From positions 1-64,000 of the forward strand of contig JANXTT010000065.1 in NCBI GenBank assembly GCA_025352225.1: 64,000 nucleotides of DNA, written 5' to 3'. The stretch is from Mucilaginibacter sp. Its GTDB lineage: Bacteria; Bacteroidota; Bacteroidia; Sphingobacteriales; Sphingobacteriaceae. Under the pieces are notes generated by a model. That model saw only the letters and a program-made list of their open reading frames with translations, did not search any database and was not told where the DNA came from. Shown piece after piece: positions 53,426 through 63,200 of the stretch. Both the position numbers and the translations under genes were made by a program. Position 1 is the first letter of the stretch; every line of letters begins with the position of its first letter.

Positions 53426-53833
53426 TAAGGTAAGGTTTAAGTTTAATCTAACTCAATGTACTGATTAAAAACTAATTGATTATATATTTATACTCAAATT
53501 CAATATCGGACATTAGTTCGAGCCGACTAAATCAATGTAGCATAGCGAAATTGGTGCGAGCTAAGCAAACGGTCTTTGCAATAGAAGCGAATAACACGGC
53601 TGCAAAGTATCTGGGACAAACAACTGGCACTGTGATTGAGGAGTCGTTCGCTTCGGCGAAGGCGAACCTAATGATCGTTTTATTCTTTTGACGGCGACGG
53701 TTCCCGTTATCTTCTCATAATGCAGAAGCCTTAGCCGCGGTCAAGCATGGGCGTTTGGCGGGCTTGGTAAGTAACTGATTCTTCTACAATCTCTTTTCAC
53801 TGTTCTAATTTGCTTAGTTTTACCAAAGTAATC
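53426..53833. other. gene-free gap inside the accessory island
   Basis: About 400 bases separate the TIGR04141-like gene from the first AbiTii gene. A 71-codon frame at 53476-53691 has no recognisable product and low-complexity content. The second half is GC-richer than its surroundings and includes CAAGC/GCTTG inverted words near 53742-53766. I cannot support a gene here; remnants of an inserted element are possible. Confidence 0.4.
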
Positions 53834-54742
53834 ATGAAACTAATCAGCGATATTATAAATGAATTAATGGACCATGCTCATCCCATTGCAGGTCCGTTAT
53901 TAAAAACAAAGGTTTTGGCAGCCAGAATTGGCAATGCCGAATTATCGGCTTGGGTGGATAATGAAATCAACGGTTATTGTGAAAATGGTAATACGCCTGA
54001 CTACAGGCGGTCGTCCGGCATTTTAATGGGAACATTTGTAAACGGCAATAAACAATACAGCCGAGCGCAAGTGCCTTTGGGTGATATTACCGATGAGGAA
54101 CGTCATTTGTTAACAGATTTTGTTATTAAAGACAGCATTAGTTCAGTTGAGAAAATGCAGGAAAGTAAGGATTTAAAAATAAGTGTCAGCGCCGACGCTA
54201 AAGCTTTTATAGAACATTCAGTTAGAAGCTTAGGTAATCGTTTTTTTGAGATCCTGGTCGTTTATATAGATGTTCCCTCAGCTTTATTTGCCAATATCCT
54301 GGCCATTGTAAGATCTAAATTACTTGATTTTATGTTGGCTATTGAGCATGAGTTTGGTCAGGAAACAGAACTGGAGGATCTACGCGCAAAGAACAAATTA
54401 ATCAATCAAATTATGCATACTACAATAAATAATAACGGTGACGGTAATGTCATTAATACCGGCACTAATGCTCGTATATCTGCGAGCAATACCATAATCA
54501 AAGGTAATGCGGAAGCGTTAAAACATACCTTAAAAGAACATGGTGTTCAGGATCAGGATATAGATGACCTTCTTTTAGTTATAGATGAGGTACAACCTGA
54601 GCAGCCTAATACTTATAGTCCAAATGTTGCTCAGTGGATAAAAAATATGGTGGGTAAATCATTGGATGGTACCTGGCAAATTGGTATTGGAGCAGCAGGC
54701 ACATTACTGGCGGAGGCTTTGACTAAGTATTACGGATTATAA
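53834..54742 (+). CDS. AbiTii domain protein 1 with C-terminal extension
   Basis: A 302-aa protein. Residues 1-190 match the AbiTii domain of abortive-infection proteins: ISDIINELMDHAHPIAGPLLKTKVLAARIGNAELSAWVDNEINGY, then TPDYRRSSGILMGTFVNG and a C-terminal helix ANILAIVRSKLLDFMLAIEHEFG. A Gly/Asn stretch (NNNGDGNVINTGTNARIS) links to a unique C-terminal part (about 230-302), ending in a weakly hydrophobic helix. The ATG at 53834 gives the normal domain start. It faces a second AbiTii gene. Anti-phage function is inferred from the family name; mechanism unknown. Confidence 0.78.
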   Translation: MKLISDIINELMDHAHPIAGPLLKTKVLAARIGNAELSAWVDNEINGYCENGNTPDYRRSSGILMGTFVNGNKQYSRAQVPLGDITDEERHLLTDFVIKDSISSVEKMQESKDLKISVSADAKAFIEHSVRSLGNRFFEILVVYIDVPSALFANILAIVRSKLLDFMLAIEHEFGQETELEDLRAKNKLINQIMHTTINNNGDGNVINTGTNARISASNTIIKGNAEALKHTLKEHGVQDQDIDDLLLVIDEVQPEQPNTYSPNVAQWIKNMVGKSLDGTWQIGIGAAGTLLAEALTKYYGL

Positions 54743-54762
54743 ACGTTATCTCTTTGCGCTAA

Positions 54763-55473
54763 TTAATTACGAGTAACATCGATTTCTGTACCTGAGCCGG
54801 TATTGATCACATTGTTATGCCCTTTATTGATGACTTCAGTCCGAAAATAATTGTTAACCACGTTGTTATTGACGGCTTGATCTGTTTTGAAAGGAACAAG
54901 GTCAATTTCGAAGCTATAAGTTTCAGCAAGCTGCATACAGAAACCTAGCAACCTTGACCTTACGGTACTCAATATTTGAGGTAAGATATTGGCATTGGCA
55001 AGAATTATTGCACCTGTAACTGTTACACCGCCGTCAACGCGGTATAATTTTGATGCTGCTGGTTGAATTTGTGTGACCATCTCCATGGGCAATCCCGTCA
55101 TCAGGAGCTGGTTTTTTACCGGATCAGTGTTCTGGGTCATATGTTCTAATACCCGGACTCCGTCAAAAATCGTATGATATCTCATCCGTTCATTTAGTGG
55201 AGCCGGCAGCATGGAAATCGGCAATTCTCGATTTGTTTCATCTCCATATGCGGTTTGCAAGTTAATTTTTAAAGTAGCAATTCCTTTACGGTAATCAGGC
55301 GCCTCCATGCCTTTATAACCGCTGATCTCAGCATTGGTGTAGTTAATTAGTTCTTCGTTTTTGATCATTCTACCAAAGTAATTCAGCTTAAAAAGTGCAC
55401 CTTCCAAGGAACTTTTGACGTCAATCAGGTCATTAATTACGTCCTGTAAAATAAAAGTTTTGGTTTCGCTCAT
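54763..55473 (-). CDS. AbiTii domain protein 2
   Basis: A 236-aa protein with the same domain: LQDVINDLIDVKSSLEGALFKLNYFGRMIKNEELINYTNAEISGY, APDYRKGIATLKINLQTAYG and ILPQILSTVRSRLLGFCMQLAETYSFEIDL. It ends in a short NNYFRTEVINKGHNNVINTGSGTEIDV tail, which shares the NVINTG motif with the first copy but lacks its C-terminal extension. The two genes converge with a 20-base gap. They are clearly diverged from each other, so this is not a recent duplication. Confidence 0.78.
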   Translation of the reverse strand: MSETKTFILQDVINDLIDVKSSLEGALFKLNYFGRMIKNEELINYTNAEISGYKGMEAPDYRKGIATLKINLQTAYGDETNRELPISMLPAPLNERMRYHTIFDGVRVLEHMTQNTDPVKNQLLMTGLPMEMVTQIQPAASKLYRVDGGVTVTGAIILANANILPQILSTVRSRLLGFCMQLAETYSFEIDLVPFKTDQAVNNNVVNNYFRTEVINKGHNNVINTGSGTEIDVTRN

Positions 55474-55778
55474 GTCTGGTCGGCTTAAAAATGAAATTTT
55501 TACTGTGAATTTCGTAAATTAATCCAATATTATGGGTTAATATTAACTAATATCTTCATGTCTGAAAAATAGTCGCAGAAATTGAATATAACTGGCTTCC
55601 GCAACATATAAGAATTGGTCAAGTGTTTGAATAAAAACGTCTGGCTAAAATTGCAGCTAACATATACAGGTCAATAGCGAAATTTTATAATTATTAATCT
55701 CACAGGAGCATAAATTACAAATTACACGTTTTTATATTTTATAAAATCAGCATCAAAATAGTGGCTATTAAGGATAAT
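55474..55778. other. gene-free gap between the AbiTii gene and the GH95 locus
   Basis: About 305 bases, AT-rich, with no frame or RNA fold I can support. It should contain the promoter of the minus-strand AbiTii gene and perhaps an island boundary. A CTCACAGGAGC word at about 55699 loosely resembles the tRNA-Asn 3' end but is not an acceptable att copy. Confidence 0.4.
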
Positions 55779-55812
55779 TTAAAAGCGGAATAAATGACTA
55801 TTCCGCTTTTAA
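55779..55812 (-). terminator. terminator after the GH95 gene
   Basis: TTAAAAGCGGAATA (55779-55792) and TATTCCGCTTTTAA (55799-55812) are exact complements around AATGAC. It lies just past the GH95 stop codon at 55821 and ends the locus on the minus strand. Confidence 0.8.
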
Positions 55813-55820
55813 TTATTAAT

Positions 55821-58442
55821 TTACCTGTTACTAGCTTGTTTTATAACTATTCCAGATTTAGTTTGGTTACCATAATATAGCGTTACTACATACGTGCCTG
55901 GAGCGGTGTTAATTTGTATGGTATTGGTATGCTCGCCGGCTGATAGTTGTTGTGCATCACTCTTATAAGCTGTAGTGGCATTTAACAAATTGGATACAAC
56001 GAGCCTTACACTACATGCCGTTTTTAAATTATATTTTACATTTAATGTATTTGAAAATGGATTGGGATAAACTACAAAATTTACAGAATCGGTTTTGGAT
56101 ACTGGGTTTGCCTTAATAATTAAAACGGTATCTGATGGCATACTAACCGATTTAAATGAACTGGCAGGTGCTGCATTTTGTACAAATACTATCCGTGGGT
56201 CGGTTTTAATATTAACTAATTTACCCATCACCCTCACTTCGGGTGTTTGCCCGTTTAATGATCGGATTGTAGCTTTTTTCAAGGTATGATTCGTCCATTG
56301 TATATCAACTTCGTATCCACCACGTGCTCTCATACCCAGCACATTTCCTTTATCCCACGAAGTTGGTAAGGCTGGTAAAATATCAATAAAACCAGTATGG
56401 CTTTGCAAAAGCATTTCGCCAAAACCGCCAAAGGGATAGTCATACAATGTAGGAAACCCTAAACCCAATGAAGCCACTGACTTATCCCCATCAAGTAACC
56501 TGGCCCACATGCCTGCTTTATCAGGATGATAACCACCACCTTGCCTCAACTCTAATGACTTAATTGCTGCTTGAAAAAATTGCTGGTTTTTATCTTTACT
56601 GATCTGGCTTAATGGCCATACAGATACTAAGTGCGAGGCATGCCTGTGGGTAGGTTCCCATTCTTTAAAATCTACCGACCACTCTTGCAACTGGCCTTGA
56701 GAGCCTACTTGAAATGGAAGTAACTTAGGCAAGGTAGCCTCTAACTGATTTCTAAAAGTAACATCTGTGTTTAGGATGGTACTTGCCTTAATGCAGTTTT
56801 CAAATAGCTCTTTTAAAAAGGCCATATCCATAGTAGAACCCATGCTTACTGCTACCCGGTTACCCTGAGCATCCAAAAAATGATTTTCTGGAGAGGTTGA
56901 TGGTGAGGTTACAAGGAAACCATTTTTGTTTTTAACCAACAGATCAAGGGCAAATTCAGCTGCGCCTTTCATTACCGGGTAAGCTTTAGTTGCCAAATAG
57001 TTTTTATCCAAACCAAAAGCATAATGTTCCCAAAGATGCTGGCAAAGCCATATACCGCCCATTGGCCAATCGGCCCATGCGGGGTCGCCGGGGGCGATAG
57101 TACTCATGGCCCAAATATCTGAGTTATGATGTGTTACCCACCCATGAAAGCCATAATTTACTTTTGCCGTTACCGCACCCGCTTTTGACAGATCGCCAAT
57201 AAAATTTATTAAAGGCTCGGTAACTTCTCCAATGTTGGCAGGCTCAGCAACTGTATAATATTTTTCAGGGTTTTCATTCAATGTATAATTTGATGCATAG
57301 TGCGGTTGAATATCCCTGTTCCAAATTCCCTGTTCATTTCTGGGAGCACCGCCACCTGGCCGGGAGCAAGCTATTAAATTATAACGTGCCCATTGATAAC
57401 CCAGGGCATATTTGTTAACATTTTCGCCATTAATATCAACCCAAAGCCTTCTGAACATGCCTTGATGATCTACTATATGGTTTTCAAGCAGTGTTTGATA
57501 AGAATGCAATAAAGCTTTACTCATATAAGATTTTGCAATAGCCGAAGCATCTTTACCTTGCGTACCTGCTTCCATATCAAATCCATTAAAGCTGGTAGCT
57601 GCCGAAAATATTAAAACGGCTGTATCTGCTTTTGATATTTGAATATCTTGGTTAGTGGATTGAATAGTACCCCCATGGGTTTTTACATTAAGAATCGACT
57701 CAAAACGGATCCCCATTTTTGTATCAAATACTACAGTAGGGGTTACACTTATTGGTGCATGCCCTGTTAATGTAATTTCATTTCCGGCTACAGTAGTTTG
57801 ACCTTTTAACTGCGTATCCATATGGGTATCAAAATTTACAGCACCTTTTTGATCGCTGTAAATACGCATTACAATTACCTGTTCGGGGTAACTGGCAAAC
57901 GTTTCGCGGGTAAAATGCACGCCATTTACTGTGTAATGGGTAGTTACAATAGCGCGATCCAAATCAAGTACATTACTGTAATTACTAAAGGCAGTTTGAC
58001 CTGGAAAATTTAGATACAGGTTTCCTAATGGCTGGTAAGACTCCGAAGTTGGGCCTTCCATTCTCCTGGCCAATGCATCAGCGTTTTTATAATCAGAAGC
58101 GGCAAGTGCAGTACGTACCTGGGTTAAAACTTGCTGAGCATTAGCGTTTTCATAATGATGTGGAGTGCCAGACCATAAGGTAACATCGTTTAAGCATACC
58201 AATTCAGACGCTACACCACCAAAAACTTTGGCCCCCAACCTGCCATTTCCTATAGGGAACGCTCCAGCAAAATCATTTACACTGGTAGGTTGGTTGTTGG
58301 TTAATTTAAGTGTTTGCCATGCACCTGGCTTAGGGCTTATTTGCGCATGGCTTAAACTTACAGATAACAATAAATAAATAAAAAACAGAAGGTTTGGTAC
58401 AACGGGCAACTTTGTTGCTATGTACTTGAATTTACTTTTCAT
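55821..58442 (-). CDS. GH95 alpha-L-fucosidase with type IX sorting domain
   Basis: A secreted inverting glycoside hydrolase expected to release alpha-linked L-fucose (some GH95 members act on L-galactose). The 873-aa product has a signal peptide to about residue 34 and an N-terminal beta domain with AFPIGNGRLGAKVFGG and NDVTLWSG. The (alpha/alpha)6 domain includes the base-assisting asparagines in LNENPEK and the acid glutamate in STSPENHF. The C-terminus (about 795-873: VYPNPFSNTLNVKYNL, ending SGIVIKQ) is a type A type IX secretion sorting domain, so it is probably moved to the cell surface. Last gene of the locus. Confidence 0.92.
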   Translation of the reverse strand: MKSKFKYIATKLPVVPNLLFFIYLLLSVSLSHAQISPKPGAWQTLKLTNNQPTSVNDFAGAFPIGNGRLGAKVFGGVASELVCLNDVTLWSGTPHHYENANAQQVLTQVRTALAASDYKNADALARRMEGPTSESYQPLGNLYLNFPGQTAFSNYSNVLDLDRAIVTTHYTVNGVHFTRETFASYPEQVIVMRIYSDQKGAVNFDTHMDTQLKGQTTVAGNEITLTGHAPISVTPTVVFDTKMGIRFESILNVKTHGGTIQSTNQDIQISKADTAVLIFSAATSFNGFDMEAGTQGKDASAIAKSYMSKALLHSYQTLLENHIVDHQGMFRRLWVDINGENVNKYALGYQWARYNLIACSRPGGGAPRNEQGIWNRDIQPHYASNYTLNENPEKYYTVAEPANIGEVTEPLINFIGDLSKAGAVTAKVNYGFHGWVTHHNSDIWAMSTIAPGDPAWADWPMGGIWLCQHLWEHYAFGLDKNYLATKAYPVMKGAAEFALDLLVKNKNGFLVTSPSTSPENHFLDAQGNRVAVSMGSTMDMAFLKELFENCIKASTILNTDVTFRNQLEATLPKLLPFQVGSQGQLQEWSVDFKEWEPTHRHASHLVSVWPLSQISKDKNQQFFQAAIKSLELRQGGGYHPDKAGMWARLLDGDKSVASLGLGFPTLYDYPFGGFGEMLLQSHTGFIDILPALPTSWDKGNVLGMRARGGYEVDIQWTNHTLKKATIRSLNGQTPEVRVMGKLVNIKTDPRIVFVQNAAPASSFKSVSMPSDTVLIIKANPVSKTDSVNFVVYPNPFSNTLNVKYNLKTACSVRLVVSNLLNATTAYKSDAQQLSAGEHTNTIQINTAPGTYVVTLYYGNQTKSGIVIKQASNR

Positions 58443-58626
58443 AAGGTTAGATTTAATTTTTGGTTTTTGATAATTCGCAGGATGTTTTTTGTGGAAGTAA
58501 TGTAATACTTCCGAGCTTTTCCTTACTAAATAAGGCTTATTTTTAGATTGTCTTTGATGTTTCTTTCTTCATAAATTAGTGTTTAAGTGAATTATTGGTT
58601 TATTTTAGATTATAGCTTAATGGCCA

Positions 58627-58680
58627 AAACAGAAAACAATCAGGCTGTGGTTTTTACACTCGCCTGGTTATTTTCTGTTT
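58627..58680 (-). terminator. long imperfect hairpin between susD and GH95
   Basis: Bases 58627-58645 and 58662-58680 pair over 19 positions with two non-Watson-Crick positions (G-U or C-A depending on the strand), around a 16-base loop. It should reduce read-through from susD into GH95. The 267-bp gap 58443-58709 otherwise shows no gene. Confidence 0.6.
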
Positions 58681-58709
58681 AGAATTACTTAAATCAGTAG
58701 TTACGGCTA

Positions 58710-60239
58710 TTACCAGCCTGGTGTTTGGGTTAGCCCTTTGTTTAAATTTAATGCATATTGAGGAATAGGAAGAAGTTCTGGACTGCTGGTAGCTTTACCC
58801 ACAGTTGCTAAAGCAGTTTTCCATTTACCCATCCTTATTAGATCAATTTTTCTAACCCCTTCAAAGAATAAATCCCACGATCTTTCTTTTAATATAGCAG
58901 CGTTAAATGCATCAGCAGAAATTACGTCGGCGGGGGCTAAATTACCTATTGCTGCTCCGCCATGTGCCAGACGAACCTGATTTACAAAGCCCTGAGCTTC
59001 GGTAGTAGGGCCACTTTGCTGATTAATAGCTTCTGCCAACATTAATAATACGTCGGCATAGCGTATAATAGGCATATCGTTTCCTTGCCATGGATTAGCA
59101 CTTGCATCATCCTGAGCTGGATATTTTACAATTACAGGGCCGGGCATGTTTGTGCGGTTCCTTACCATACCCAAGGGGTTTGTATAGGTTGCAACCAGCA
59201 TAGCATCTCTTCTTTTGTCTAAGGGATTAAAACTATCATAAAACTGCCATGTACCTGTCATTGCACCTCGTGGGCCAGCCCATCCTCCTTTTATAGTTGA
59301 GCCATTGGTTCCATTAAAGTCGCTTGGTAAGCAATACCATGGCCATGCGTTGAATTGTGGAGCAAGGTTATTATCAGCGGCTAGTGCCGGCTGACAAACA
59401 ATTGCCCAAATGGTTTCATCGTTCTTTTCAGTTGCTTCTTTAAAAAGACTACTGTAATCCTTTACAAGACTATATCCTAATGTTAAGATTTTTCGGCCGG
59501 CTTGTTCTGCCGCCTGCCAATTTTTTTCGTTAAGGTTTAGACGCATTAAAAATCCCAACGCTAACCCTTTATTAAATCTCCCATATGCAGCTTCCTGGCC
59601 TTTACCCGGAAGATTGTCGCCGGCAAAACTAAGGTCAGCAGCTATAGCCGCTACATAGTCTGCTCTTGAAGGACGGGTAAGATTATCCTCAGCATTTGTT
59701 CCAATTTTACTTGGATCAAGAATTACAGGTAGCGGGCCATACATGTGTAATAAATAATACATTGTTATGGCTCTTCCTGTTCTTACTTCTGCTATGTATT
59801 CGGTTTTAACAGCAGTAGGTAAATTTGATTTCTGCAGATCATCAATAATTTTAGTCATTCGGGTTATATACCTAACTTTTTCAAAATGACTTTGCTGATC
59901 CTGGGTCTTTAAAAAAGAAAAATCAGCAGTAGTAAACCCAGCAAATAACCCTCCCCAATCTGTAAACGAGGCGATTAAATCTGTTGGGCCATCAAACTCA
60001 ACTACATGGCCGTATTCATAAGAAAAAAAGAAATTTGTTTTCTGACCATTGGCGGCTGCATTATAATACTGGTATCTACCACCAAATGGTTCATAAGTTG
60101 CCAGCGTATATAAATTCCAGTCGGAATTGGATTTAGGGAAAACATCAGGTGTAAGTTGACCCTTAATTACCGGATCAAAATTTTTATTACATCCACAAAA
60201 TAACAACATACTGAATGATATAAGGAGTATCTTTTTCAT
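58710..60239 (-). CDS. RagB/SusD family nutrient-binding outer membrane lipoprotein
   Basis: A 509-aa surface lipoprotein that captures glycans for the SusC transporter. The signal MKKILLISFSMLLFCGC ends in the acylated cysteine at about 16-18. TPR-like helices follow, with the SusD family pattern in YITRMTKIIDDLQKSNLPTAVKTEYIAEVRTGRAITMYYLLHMYGPLPVI and the C-terminal RYADVLLMLAEAINQQSGP and ILKERSWDLFFEGVRKIDLIRMGKW blocks. It follows susC by 18 bases, so both are on one transcript. Ligand unknown; the GH95 enzyme points to fucose-containing glycans. Confidence 0.95.
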   Translation of the reverse strand: MKKILLISFSMLLFCGCNKNFDPVIKGQLTPDVFPKSNSDWNLYTLATYEPFGGRYQYYNAAANGQKTNFFFSYEYGHVVEFDGPTDLIASFTDWGGLFAGFTTADFSFLKTQDQQSHFEKVRYITRMTKIIDDLQKSNLPTAVKTEYIAEVRTGRAITMYYLLHMYGPLPVILDPSKIGTNAEDNLTRPSRADYVAAIAADLSFAGDNLPGKGQEAAYGRFNKGLALGFLMRLNLNEKNWQAAEQAGRKILTLGYSLVKDYSSLFKEATEKNDETIWAIVCQPALAADNNLAPQFNAWPWYCLPSDFNGTNGSTIKGGWAGPRGAMTGTWQFYDSFNPLDKRRDAMLVATYTNPLGMVRNRTNMPGPVIVKYPAQDDASANPWQGNDMPIIRYADVLLMLAEAINQQSGPTTEAQGFVNQVRLAHGGAAIGNLAPADVISADAFNAAILKERSWDLFFEGVRKIDLIRMGKWKTALATVGKATSSPELLPIPQYALNLNKGLTQTPGW

Positions 60240-60257
60240 TTTTTTAATTTTTAAGCG

Positions 60258-63200
60258 TTAAAAATTTGCGTTTACACCTAGGGAAAAGGTTCTGGCCATT
60301 GGATACGGCGCTGTAGAGCCATATGCATTATTTATTTCGGGATCGAATATTTTATAGTTAGAAATTACAAACGCATTCTGCATATCAACATACAATCTGA
60401 GGCTGTTTATATGTCGTTTTAATGCTGGCGATGTAAAAGTGTAGCCTGCCGTTATATTACGGCATTTAATAAAATCTCTTTTTATAAGATTAATGTTTGA
60501 GGCAGCATCTAACCCCAATAATGCTTCATTATAAGCTGCCCCCGGGAAATTTCCGGCAGTATTGGCGGTACTCCAGGCATTTTTTAAACCATCGGAGCCT
60601 GCAGAAATAGGCGATAAGAAAGAAACTACATCTCTGTAACGCGCTGCATAATCATTTCCCCAAGCCCCTGCTTGCCCATAAAAGAAAACATTTAAATCGA
60701 CGTTTTTATACTGAAAAGTATTACCAAGGCCGATGATGATGTTGGGATCCATGGAGTGTTTTACTACATCCTTGTAATCTAATTTATTATCACCATTTTG
60801 ATCTACAAATATAGGTGAGCCAGGTTTGGTTGCACCAGCAGGCTGAAAAGCAGGAACTTGCTGGCCAATTTGTAAAATGCCATTAGTAGCGTAGGTGTAT
60901 ATTGTGTTAACCGGGTCTGTTACGCCAATATAAGGGCTTAAACCTACGTTTGCAAAGCGCTCTTTCCAACGGTAATCATAATGGGTAATATTAATGTTAG
61001 TATTCCATTTAAAATCCTTTTTTTGTATATTAACAGTATTTAAACTTAAATCAAAACCGGTTCGTTGTTGTGCAGCACCGTTTATTGGGGCAGTACCAAT
61101 TTGCGATAATGGAGAAGTAGAACTAACCAATAACAGATTGGTTATATTTTCATTATACCAGTCAAATGATCCTGTTATGCGGCTATTAAAAAATCCAAAA
61201 TCAAACCCTGCATCTAATGTAGTGGTGGCTGGCCAGGTAAGATTAGGGTTGTTTAAAGCAGTAAGTAAATATGGAATATTTATTATGCCATCGCCAAAAA
61301 CTATTGCAGTACCAGCAGCAACGCCGCTTGATAGTGGCAGAATGCTTCCGCCTGATGAATAACCGCCATACGCACTGGTTGATAGGCCGGTTAAATCGCC
61401 TGTTTTACCGTAGCTGGCTCGTAGTTTAATTAAGTCGATCACTTTTATACGCTTAAAAAAGGGCTCACTTGATAATTTCCAGCCAATAGATGCAGAAGGG
61501 AAGTTTGCATATTTTTTATCAGGGAAAAACTTATCCGAGCCATCGCGCCTTAAACTCAATGATAAAAGATATTTATCAAGATAGTTAAAATTGGTTCGTG
61601 CAAAAAACGAGCGCTCTTTATCGTAACTTGCATTAGAACTTGCTTTTGGATTTTGACCCGAACCTATATTATCGGTATTGATGGGATCAAGTATGTTAAT
61701 GGCTTGCACAGAAAAACCGGATAGATCTGTCATATATTGCCCTATACCTGCAACGGCATCTAATTGTAAATCGCCAAAGCTCTTTTTATATGACATTGAA
61801 GCTTCTAAGGTTTGCTTTTCCCTTTTTGATTCTCCAAGAAATGCTTTTGAAGTTTTTGTTAATGCAAAATAAACTGTTGAAGGAATATAAAAATTACGAT
61901 TTGCCGTTTCACTATTATTACCATATAACAATTTGGCTGTTAATGTATTGGGGATTAGCGTAAAATCTGCAGATAAATTGGTGAGCAGGGTATTATATAT
62001 AGTTTTATCTGCAATTGCAAGTTCAGATACTGGGTTTGGAGCAGACAAGCCACTAAATATGGTGTAATCGCCATTAGCATCCCTTATTGGTAAATAAGAT
62101 GGGTATGCAAGCGCAGACTGGAGCGCATTAAACCCCTGTGAATTAGAAAGATCCTTCTGATTCCCAGCCGAAGGGTTTAAGGTTGTATTCTTACTTCCAT
62201 TTGTACTGGCATTTAACGAAACAAAATCGTTTAATTTAAAAGTCAGGTTCATCCGCCCGGTGTATTTCTCCAAATTAGATCCTTTAAGGGTACCAACCTG
62301 ATTGAAATAATTACCCGAAAAAAAGTAAGTAACTTTTTCAGCCCCTCCGCTTATACTCAAATTATGGTTATCAATACTTCCGTTTCTTAATATCTCACCT
62401 ACCCAATCGGTTCCAACACCAGCAGATTGAATTTGTTGAGCTGTGAACTTAGGTGTATAGCCGCTTAAACTAACCGCAGTTGTACCGAAAGGTGTCATAT
62501 TATTATCTGCAAGATATTTATCCTGGCTTAACTGGTTAAAATAGCTCATATAATTCTGAGCGTTTAATGGCTTTAGATAAGGCAGGGTTTGGGAACTTGA
62601 TCTGCTTCCGTCATAGCTCACGCTCATTCTTCCGGCTTTACCTTTTTTTGTAGTTATCAGTACTACACCATTACCAGCCGTTACCCCATAAATTGCCGCA
62701 CTTGCATCTTTAAGTACTTCAATTGATTCAATATCATTTGGATTAATACCTGCCAAAGCTCCACGATGCCCTCCAACAATAGAATAATCCCCATTACCAG
62801 GGTCTAATCCACTATTAGGGTAAACTATACCGTCTACAACGTAAATAGGAGAACCCTTACCACGTATGGATAAATCAATTTGCCCATCAGGCTCAGCACT
62901 TTGTTGGGTAACCTGTAAACCGGCGGCACGGCCAAATAAAAGGTCGGGGATACTACTACTGGCAGCTTTCTGGATTTGTTTAGGATCAATTTTCGAAATA
63001 GCAGTAGTAAGATTTCTGCGCGATGAGGTTCCATAACCTATTACAACAACATCATTCAAGGCGTTAGCGGTGGGCAATAGTGTAACTTTTAGTGTGGTTT
63101 TTGTTCCAACTAAAACTTCTTGAGTGGCAAAACCGATAAAGGAAAAAACAAGTACAGCTTTTTCATCCGTAACATTTAAAACAAAGTCTCCATTTCCGTC

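Noticed and set aside
53510-53545. GTTCGAGCC word near 53516, similar to the tRNA T-arm, considered as an att duplicate of tRNA-Asn
   Set aside because: Only about nine bases match the tRNA-Asn T-arm and flanks diverge at once; below what is needed for an attachment site.
53476-53691. 71-codon frame in the accessory island gap
   Set aside because: Composition and lack of a start context do not suggest coding; no family pattern. Kept only as part of the gap description.
55695-55720. CTCACAGGAGC word considered as the distal att copy of the island
   Set aside because: It differs from the tRNA-Asn 3' end by a two-base insertion in a short match; chance similarity is more likely.
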